Source: Nostocaceae cyanobacterium CSSed10_463m
GTDB taxonomy: Bacteria > Cyanobacteriota > Cyanobacteriia > Cyanobacteriales > Nostocaceae
NCBI GenBank assembly: GCA_003556955.1
Contig: PWQB01000423.1
Coordinates: forward strand, 1 to 10,354
Direction of reading: 5' to 3'
DNA: 10,354 nucleotides
The notes beneath the pieces are model-generated. The model was not told the origin of the DNA, ran no database searches, and worked only from the letters and a program-made list of their open reading frames with translations. The position numbers and the translations under genes were made by a program. Shown one piece after another: positions 1 through 7,300 of this stretch. Every line of letters begins with the position of its first letter. The stretch's first letter is position 1.

Positions 1-2182
1 AACCATCGGCATTTTCGTCAAAACTTAAGGTATTGATGCCTTGATTGATTTTGGCTAATTGACTGCGTAATAAGACATTTTCTACACCTCCAGCTAAATC
101 AATTGCACCTAAAACTACAGCCTCGACTTCTCCAGATGCTAGTAGCATTTGTGCGACTTCTAAGGCTTTAAGAGCAGAGTTTTCACCAGCCGTCATTGTG
201 AAAGCGGGGCCTGTGAAGTTCCATAAAGCGGAAATGCGACCAGCCATAATATTGGCTATGTGACTGACATACTCGCTGGTTTCAACAGGGTCATGAATGC
301 TATCTTTGACTACAGTTTCTAACTGAGAAAGTTCTGCCTCTGGTAAAGAGATATTATCCTCTAATAAGCCCTCTTTTACCTGCCAAGATAAATCCCATCG
401 TTGTTGTAACTGATGTACAGAAAGTTCAGTTTCAGCAGCCACAATTACGGCGACATTTCCACCTTCTTTGAGTCCTGCATCTTCAACAGCACGGTTAGCA
501 ACTTTTAATAGTAATAGTTGTTGAGGATTGAGTTTTTCAACTTCGTTGGGAGGAACCTTACAAGCTAAAGTATCAATGTCAAAGTCTTGAATGTATGCCC
601 CAATTGGTGGTTTACCATCCTCTAAACCATACTCTTGCAGTAAGTCTGTTTGCTCGTCTATACCTTGCCATCTGGAGGGGGGTAGAGGAATAAAATGCTG
701 TTTTCCTTCGTAAATACTGCGCTCAAAGGCATCTAATCCGTTACAGCCACCGAAAAAGGCATCCATACCGACAATAGCGATTTTAGCCTGTTCTACAGGT
801 GCATTTGCGCTAATATCTGGGGCTGTATTTCCTTGTTCAATGATTAAATGGGAATTAGTACCGCCAAAACCAAAGGCGCTGATAGCTGCGCGTTTAATGG
901 GTGTATTGTTGTGAGGCCATGCTGTGGCTTTTCTGACAATATTATCACTGGAAATAACATTATTGTCTGAGGCTAAAGGGACATCAACATTAATAGTAGG
1001 TGGAATTAAATTCTGAGACATACTCAGAATTACCTTTGTCAAGCCTACCATCCCAGCAGCAGTTAATAAATGCCCGACGTTGGCTTTAGCAGAACCTACT
1101 AAGGGTGAGGCTTGATGTTGTCCGAAAAAGGTAGCTATAGAGTTGAGTTCTGTGGTATCTCCTAGCAATGTCCCGGTAGCATGACATTCTAAATAGTCGA
1201 TGCTTTGGGGACTGATTTGAGCTTCTTTATAGGCTCGTTCAAAGGCGAGGACTTGTCCTTTGGTATTGGGGCTAAGTAAGTGCTTACCTTTACCATCATT
1301 GGAAAGTCCATTACCGCAAATTGTAGCGAGAATATTGTCTCCATCTCTGACAGCATCGGTGTATCTTTTTAGGACTACCATTCCTACACCATCACCGGGA
1401 ATCAAACCTCTGGATGTCTTATCTAGGGGGCGACTTGTACCATCTTCTGCAAAGCCTTGAACACCTGAAAAGAGCATCCGTACAAATAGGGAGTCTGCAC
1501 AACTGATGGCTCCGGCTAACATCATGTCAGCTTTATGGGATGATAGATAATGAGAGGCTAACTTGATTGCATAAAATGAAGATGAACAAGCCGCATCTAA
1601 ACATAAGTTAATTCTAGATAATGATAAGGCTTGAGCAACTATTGATGCTGGTAAGCCAGAAATCATCGCATTGTAAACTGAGGCTTTAGTTGTTGTGGGT
1701 AAACCAGCTAAATCAAAGTTTTCATGTTGCAAAAGTTCTTTAACAGCAGGTGCGATCGCCTGCTGATAAATAGGGGAGAATAATTGATGGGAAAGTCTGG
1801 TTGGGAAAGAAAGATTACCTAAAATTACACCACATTTAGTGAGGAGGTTTTGCTTACCCCAGTAGCCACTATTCTTAATGGCTTGTTTGGCTGCATACAA
1901 TGACCATTTGAAGGTGTCGTCTAAACCTGCTATTAATTCTGAGGGGAGGTTGTATTCAGACGCATCAAATTCAAAGTCCCGAATGTAGCCACCTTTGAGG
2001 GAATAGGTTTTATCTGCTGTGCCTTTAACTGGGTTGTAAAAAATAGTTGGATCTACACCAATTTCGGCGATGGTTGCTGATGATGTGGCATCTTTTTGGG
2101 AAACAAGATTTTGCCAAAATTCGTCAGGGTTTTTAGCATCGGGAAATAGGCTGGATAATCCGATGATGGCTATTTTTTGCAT
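1..2182 (-). CDS. KS-CLF polyketide/glycolipid synthase (PfaC-like), 3' end off the window
   Basis: This is a condensing-enzyme gene whose first 727 codons are visible; the rest runs off the left edge. Residues 1 to about 450 form a complete beta-ketoacyl synthase: active-site Cys199 in DAACSSS, His334 in ECHATGT, His371 in NVGHLL, and the late GFGGTNSH signature. From about residue 467 (KIAIVGMDAFFGG) a second thiolase-fold domain begins. Its nucleophile position reads TAGENSA, with Glu667 where Cys is expected, as in chain-length-factor domains. KS followed by CLF is the start of PfaC-type PUFA synthases and of heterocyst glycolipid synthases. The start at 2182 is supported by GAGGA seven bases upstream and by MQKIAIIG, the usual KS beginning. 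It is the last gene of the visible same-strand series. By position after hglE it may be the gene called hglG in Anabaena, but I am not sure of that symbol. Any domains after the CLF are unseen. Confidence 0.93.
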   Translation of the reverse strand, partial: MQKIAIIGLSSLFPDAKNPDEFWQNLVSQKDATSSATIAEIGVDPTIFYNPVKGTADKTYSLKGGYIRDFEFDASEYNLPSELIAGLDDTFKWSLYAAKQAIKNSGYWGKQNLLTKCGVILGNLSFPTRLSHQLFSPIYQQAIAPAVKELLQHENFDLAGLPTTTKASVYNAMISGLPASIVAQALSLSRINLCLDAACSSSFYAIKLASHYLSSHKADMMLAGAISCADSLFVRMLFSGVQGFAEDGTSRPLDKTSRGLIPGDGVGMVVLKRYTDAVRDGDNILATICGNGLSNDGKGKHLLSPNTKGQVLAFERAYKEAQISPQSIDYLECHATGTLLGDTTELNSIATFFGQHQASPLVGSAKANVGHLLTAAGMVGLTKVILSMSQNLIPPTINVDVPLASDNNVISSDNIVRKATAWPHNNTPIKRAAISAFGFGGTNSHLIIEQGNTAPDISANAPVEQAKIAIVGMDAFFGGCNGLDAFERSIYEGKQHFIPLPPSRWQGIDEQTDLLQEYGLEDGKPPIGAYIQDFDIDTLACKVPPNEVEKLNPQQLLLLKVANRAVEDAGLKEGGNVAVIVAAETELSVHQLQQRWDLSWQVKEGLLEDNISLPEAELSQLETVVKDSIHDPVETSEYVSHIANIMAGRISALWNFTGPAFTMTAGENSALKALEVAQMLLASGEVEAVVLGAIDLAGGVENVLLRSQLAKINQGINTLSFDENADG

Positions 2183-2189
2183 TGTTATA

Positions 2190-2194
2190 TCCTC
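2190..2194 (-). promoter_or_regulatory. Ribosome binding site of the KS-CLF gene
   Basis: The minus strand reads GAGGA, seven bases before the ATG at 2182. This is a good Shine-Dalgarno match with standard spacing and fixes the start of the KS-CLF gene. Confidence 0.7.
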
Positions 2195-2270
2195 GACAGT
2201 TTTGGGGTATTTAAAAGAAGGCAGGATTTACGCTGTTCCCCAAATTTGAGAATGTGAATGAAATGCAATA

Positions 2271-2350
2271 TACGAACCGCCAAGTACGCCAAGAGCGCCA
2301 AGAGAATAAACAAACCTCCTCTCTCTGCGCCTCTGCGTCTGGTGCGTGAG
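2271..2350. repeat. Intergenic Nostoc-type small repeat (uninterrupted copy)
   Basis: This stretch fills most of the spacer between the KR-DH and KS-CLF genes. It opens with CGAACCGCCAAG, continues with the iterated heptamer-like CGCCAAG units, and closes with CTCTGCGCCTCTGCG then TGGTGCGTGAG. The same framework, with extra DNA inside it, recurs in the spacer at 4109-4286. Such CGCCAAG/GCGCCTCTGCG blocks are familiar in intergenic DNA of Nostoc-like cyanobacteria. No function is known to me, and it has no clear terminator structure. Confidence 0.65.
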
Positions 2351-2366
2351 AATCAAGGCTAAATAA

Positions 2367-4085
2367 TTAACTCTTGATTTGTTTCATTGACCAAATAATG
2401 GCATGAGCGCCTAGCATTTGAGAGTATATTTTTCCCTGATTATCGTGTATAATAAAATCTGCGATCGCACTACTCGGAGTTTTGGCTTTTACTTCACAAG
2501 AAACGTAAAATGGTTCGTTGTGTGGAGTAGGCGCAAATTGTTCAAATTTCTCTACTTTTCCCGGTAAGCAACCTTCTTGATGAAAGTGTTGTGTCCATAT
2601 CCATAAGGCGTGCATACTCAAGTCTGTTGTATAAGGATTCACCCATCTTACGGGGAATTGTCCTTGTTTTTGAGCGCTGATTTCTGTCCACAAACATTCT
2701 GTGGTAATTTTTTCAGAGCTAATATTTAAAACTCTTTGGACTTCTTGAAATGAAGGGCCATGAAATAAGGTGGCTCCGCCATTTTGATAGAAGTCTTTAC
2801 CAGTAGCAGTAATGATATGATCTTGATGGAGATTTATCCCTGCATAAGTCGGAGCTTGGGGAATTTTTTTATGCAGGTTGAGTTGAGCGCTAAAGTGATA
2901 ATGAGTTTTTCCGGCGGGGTTTTTACTCCAAATTTTCGCCTTGAGGGTGATTTTTTCTGAGTTGATTTTCTCAACTTCTTCTATGTCTAAAATGTGTTCT
3001 TTGGCTAAGTTGTGATTGAAGGTAATTCCCTTTAAAACTTTGAAATCTGTGTAATTGAATAATCGATAACCGGGATACATTTCCTCACAGCAATTAATTA
3101 TCCATGTCATTGCACAGGTAGCAGGTAATACTGGAGAACCAGCTAAAGCATGATCATATAAAAAGGGATTCGCTTCCAGTTTCATCTGGCGACGGATGCG
3201 ATGATTTCGCAGTTGGGAATCTAACTCTATCGCATCAGGAATCAGTGGGCTACCAATGACAACTTGTGCAGTATCATTATGGGCTGGGTGCAACTCGTTG
3301 ACTAACATTTGTGTACCCACATCTACAGGAATAATATCTATACCCCTTTCTGCAAGCGCTCTTTTCACTTCTGGGGACACCATCCCACTATCCCAAGCGC
3401 CCCAGTTAATGGCGACGACGTGACACTGAGGATGATTTTGCTTGATTAAATGGGCAGATTTATTGAGAATTTCGTTAGCGATCGCATAATCAGATTGTCC
3501 AATATTGCCGTAAAATCCAGTTACGGAGGAGAACAATACTAAATGCTGGAGTTGTTCAAGGTTCACGCAAGTCAGGAGATTTTCTAATCCCTGCACTTTA
3601 GCAGTGTAAACCTTTTCAAAGTCCTGATCTGTTTTCTTTTCAATTAACTTATCAGCTAAATTTCCCGCCCCGTGGATGATTCCCGTAATTGCACCGACAG
3701 CCGCTAATTTTTGCTGTAAATCTGCAACATTAGTAACATCTACACTAATATATTCGGCTTGAGCGCCTGTTTCTTGGATACTTGCTAAGGTTTGCTTAAT
3801 TTCTCGGCTGGAAACAATCTGATTATATATCTTCAGTACACTCATGGGAGTTGGTTTTTCTCCTTGAGCCAGAAGATTTTCCATAATGCGTTTCTTTAAC
3901 GCTGGTTCTTCGATACAATCTTGAGCAAATGCTGGTTCAATTTCTAAAAGTTCGGAACGACCAAGGAGAATAAATTTACAAGGCTGGTGCTGCGCCATTT
4001 TAATCGCACATTGGGCTGTAATTCCTTTCGCACCACCACTTACAACAAAAACTGATGAAGGACGAACCTGTGTTTGTGTAGTCAT
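2367..4085 (-). CDS. Ketoreductase-dehydratase of heterocyst glycolipid PKS (HglF-like)
   Basis: This is a 572-aa bifunctional tailoring enzyme. Residues 1 to about 285 are a ketoreductase catalytic subdomain of the SDR fold: an NADPH-binding loop SGGAKGI at 16-22, Lys163 in AKVQG, Ser187 in FSSVTG, Tyr200 and Asn204 in DYAIAN, so the K-S-Y-N tetrad is intact. From about residue 300 comes a double-hotdog dehydratase: catalytic His312 in HALAGSPVLP (HxxxGxxxxP), FHGPSFQ at 441-447, and the likely catalytic acid Asp488 in NPYTTD, where the usual HP is NP. It should reduce beta-ketoacyl-ACP and dehydrate the hydroxy product. Unlike modular PKS enzymes, the KR lacks its structural half, which appears at the end of the upstream HglE. 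An in-frame TAA at 4092-4094 forces the start at 4085, but no Shine-Dalgarno is visible. By gene order it may be hglF; I leave the symbol open. Confidence 0.93.
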   Translation of the reverse strand: MTTQTQVRPSSVFVVSGGAKGITAQCAIKMAQHQPCKFILLGRSELLEIEPAFAQDCIEEPALKKRIMENLLAQGEKPTPMSVLKIYNQIVSSREIKQTLASIQETGAQAEYISVDVTNVADLQQKLAAVGAITGIIHGAGNLADKLIEKKTDQDFEKVYTAKVQGLENLLTCVNLEQLQHLVLFSSVTGFYGNIGQSDYAIANEILNKSAHLIKQNHPQCHVVAINWGAWDSGMVSPEVKRALAERGIDIIPVDVGTQMLVNELHPAHNDTAQVVIGSPLIPDAIELDSQLRNHRIRRQMKLEANPFLYDHALAGSPVLPATCAMTWIINCCEEMYPGYRLFNYTDFKVLKGITFNHNLAKEHILDIEEVEKINSEKITLKAKIWSKNPAGKTHYHFSAQLNLHKKIPQAPTYAGINLHQDHIITATGKDFYQNGGATLFHGPSFQEVQRVLNISSEKITTECLWTEISAQKQGQFPVRWVNPYTTDLSMHALWIWTQHFHQEGCLPGKVEKFEQFAPTPHNEPFYVSCEVKAKTPSSAIADFIIHDNQGKIYSQMLGAHAIIWSMKQIKS

Positions 4086-4108
4086 ATTTTTTTATGATTA
4101 AAGAGGAA

Positions 4109-4286
4109 CGAACCGCCAAGTCGCCCGCGCGCAGCGATGCCCGCAAGGGCTGTAGAACGCCAAGAAAGAGATTTTTCGGTGTCACTGTAAAATATTTTGC
4201 GCTCTTAAACTTTGCGCCTTTGCGCCTAACGCACTTCGTGCTAGAGCTTACAGCACGCTACGCGAACGCTGCGCTGGTGCGCGAGA
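4109..4286. repeat. Composite small repeat with two nested insertions
   Basis: The outer framework matches the repeat at 2271-2350: CGAACCGCCAAG, then ACGCCAAGA, then GCGCCTTTGCG, then CTGGTGCGCGAG. Two blocks interrupt it. About 35 bases at roughly 4122-4156 are GC-rich, with CGCCCGCGCGCAGCGATGC and a CCGCAAGGG element. About 46 bases at roughly 4226-4271 contain the hairpin GCACTTCGTGC and the motif ACGCTACGCGAACGC. Both resemble small dispersed repeats of Nostoc-like genomes. A 90-codon plus-strand reading frame over it is low-complexity repeat translation, not a gene. Confidence 0.6.
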
Positions 4287-4301
4287 TAAAAAACCATACC
4301 T

Positions 4302-4346
4302 GTAACGTAGAGGGAGATATAGTAATACCTCCCTCATTAACGTTAC
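4302..4346 (-). terminator. Hairpin at the hglE stop codon; possible weak terminator or processing stem
   Basis: On the minus strand GTAACGT pairs with ACGTTAC and, inside it, GAGGGAG pairs with CTCCCTC, leaving a 12-base loop and a small asymmetric bulge. The hglE stop codon TAA (4343-4345) lies inside the outer stem. Six T residues follow at 4293-4288, eight bases after the stem, which is further than in a classical intrinsic terminator. It could cause partial termination, stabilise the hglE mRNA end or mark a processing site, so expression of the two KR halves could be unequal. Confidence 0.5.
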
Positions 4347-7300
4347 TTCTGGGCGGAACCAACTAAGGTTACACGTCCTTGGGAACCGTAAGCAACTTCA
4401 CTGATATAAAGATTGGGGTCGTGCATTTCAGCGATAATATATTCTGCTGACTGTTGGGGACTTATGGCTGGACTTAAATCAATGGCGCGAGTAAATACTT
4501 TCAGCCATTCCCATTTTAAAGTTTTGGTTAATCCAAATAAACCAGCACCAATGACTCCAAAGTTGATGTTATGCTCTAACCCAAAAGCACCATCTAAACG
4601 ATTGACAGTTAAGAAATAACTGCGTTCGTAACGTCCCACTTCATTGAGAGTTTGCTTGAGATGTTTCGCCATGAAGAAGACGTGTTTGACAATGGCTTTT
4701 TCTGGTTCTAGATAATCAGGTGTCTGATTTGCCTCAAATACTGGATGAATATGGATAAAGCCCCCAATAGTGCCGAAGTGACTTGCGATCGCAGATAATT
4801 TATGTTGGAGTAATTCTTCTGTCATATCTGCGAGGACTACGCGATTCACTCCGGCGGGTAAAGGTGATTGTTGAGGAACGATTGCAGGGGGGAAACTTAA
4901 AACTACCACTTTCCCACCACGATTGCTTAAAGTTTGAGCTAATTGGGAGGTGGTGAGGGACCCGTCATCAGTGATGACAGTTACGTGTCCCTCTGGTAAA
5001 GCAAAGTCTAAACTATCGGGGGGTGGGAGGAATAGCAGTTTAGCTGGTCGCCGTTCTACACCCTCAATTACCTGGACTGGCTGGTAACTAAACGACCACT
5101 GGGGCTTTTTTTTTTCACCTCCAGCCAGCTTCTGGAGATAATCAACTATTTGACCGATGGTGCGGAGGTCTCCCAGTTCTTCTATATTTGGCTGGGGTAA
5201 ATTGGGGTACTTATCTTGCATCGCTCCCAATATTTCTACCCGTTTGATGGAGTCAATTCCTAAGTCCGCCTCCATATCCATTTCCATTTCTAGCATTTCT
5301 ACTGGGTAGCCAGTCTTATCACTGGTAATGCTTAACAAGGTTTCACCCAAGTCTGCATAATCATCGGTAGCTGCTATTTCTGGTTCTGTGGGTAAGGGGG
5401 TAGAGACAACCGGGTCGGTCGTCTCTACGGGACTGGGGATCTCTTGGCCCCCTATGGGGATAAGGGGCAAGGGGGATTGTGTAGATTCTAGCACAATTTC
5501 CGGAGCAGCAACAGTAGCACTACCAGAGACTTGGGACTGTAGATATTCTACAACTTCACCGATAGTACGTTTTTCTGATAACTCTTCTAAATTTGGTTTG
5601 GGTAGGTCAGGATACATATCCTGTAACGCGCCTAAGATTTCTACTCGTTTAATGGAGTCAATTCCTAAATCAGCCTCCATGTCCATATCTGTTTCCAGCA
5701 TCTCTACTGGGTAGCCAGTTTTATCACTGGTGATGGCTAACAAGTTGTTACCCAGTTCACTTACGTCAATAGTAGGCGCAGATACAGGTGCAGTTTCTAT
5801 TACTGGCGCTGGTGTTACTGCTACAGGTGCGGGTGCAGTTTCTATTACTGGCGCTGGTGTTACTGCTACAGGTGCGGGTGCAGGTTCTACTACTGGCGCT
5901 GGCGCTGGTGTTACTGCTACGGGTGCAGGTTCTACTACTGGTGCTGGCGCTGGTGTTACTGCTACGGGTGCGGGTGCTGGGGATTCTGTAGGCTGAGTAG
6001 TTACCTGAGTAGAGAGAATTTGAGAATATTCTTGTTGTATCAGTTGGAAAAACTTCTTGGCATATTCTAACTGTTCTACAAGATATTGCTCATGGATGCG
6101 TAAGGTTTCACCTTGTTGACTGTGAAACTGCATCATCCCCCGTTCTACACTTTCCTTGACAGCTAGCTGAAGTTGTGCTGCTTCATCGTTAGATTTGCTG
6201 TTAGCAAACACAGCGTTCTGTTGCTGCATCAATTGGAAAAACGCTTTGGTATATTCCATCTGATGTTGCAGATAAGTCCCGTGGACTTGCAGATTTTCGG
6301 TTTGATTTTGCTGGAACTGTGTCAGCAGATATTCTAAACTTTCTAACGCCCGTTGGTAATTTACAGGTTTTTCTGGTGTTGGTTGCATCTTTGTCTCCTG
6401 GGCTATGGTCGTTCCTGGAATGATCACAGGATTCATTTCAGGCTGGGGTGCAGTATTAGTAGATTTATGTGAAAATTCGGGCAGACTATCTGTAGGATGG
6501 GTAACACGTCCATTGGTGCTATTTTCTTTCACTGCTGGAGTGGTAGCCACAACTTGGGAAAATTCCGGGGTGGAAGTGACGGGTAAACTGACTTTATGTC
6601 CGTTTTGCAAAGCTTCAGGAAAAGCGTTCTTGGTTTTTTCGGAGACATAGTTCATGCCGTTTAAACGCACATTTAACGCCTTCTTCTTCTGGACTGGAGG
6701 TAGTGCAGGTTCAACTTGATAAGGATCGAGGTTTTTTAAAGATAAGCCCACTACTCTTAACTGTACAGCCGCTTCTCTCAGAGAGCGATCGCTGTTCTTT
6801 TGAGTGCTGGGGTTCAAAGAGATGGTAAGATGCGGGCGATCGCCTAAAATATCTTTGACTAAGTTGGTCAAAATCCGCCGGGGGCCAAATTCCACAAAGC
6901 AATAACCACCAGCAGCATAGATATTTTCGATTTCCTGCTTAAACATCACCGAAGTAGAAAGGTGAGTTTCCAGGATTTTTTGAATACCTTGGGGTTCTTG
7001 GGGGTAGGGTTTACCTGTAACGTTGGTGAAGACAGGAATTTGAGGCTGATTGAATTTAACAGATTTAGTGGCGATCGCAAAGGATTTTTGAGCAAAAGCA
7101 ATCAGTGGCGTGTGGAAAGCAGCAGACACAGGTAACACCACCGCAGTACAACCTTGGTCTTGTAAAGCTTGTCTCACCTTAGTGATTTCTGCCGTCGGTC
7201 CAGCCAAGACAATTTGTGTGGGAGAATTAAAGTTAGCAATGGTAACTTGGGGATAATTCCGCAGTACCACCGCAACCTTACTGATGTCTTCCTTAACCGC

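Noticed and set aside
4094..4366. 90-codon plus-strand frame in the spacer after hglE
   Set aside because: It is a translation of the composite repeats, and its end overlaps the hglE 3' end.
5791..5970. CRISPR array
   Set aside because: The repeats are contiguous with no spacers and sit in frame in a coding region.
5730..5996. Plus-strand frame coding for a Gly/Ala/Thr repeat protein
   Set aside because: It is the antisense of the 45-bp repeats encoding the HglE linker. Its repetitive look comes only from the repeats.
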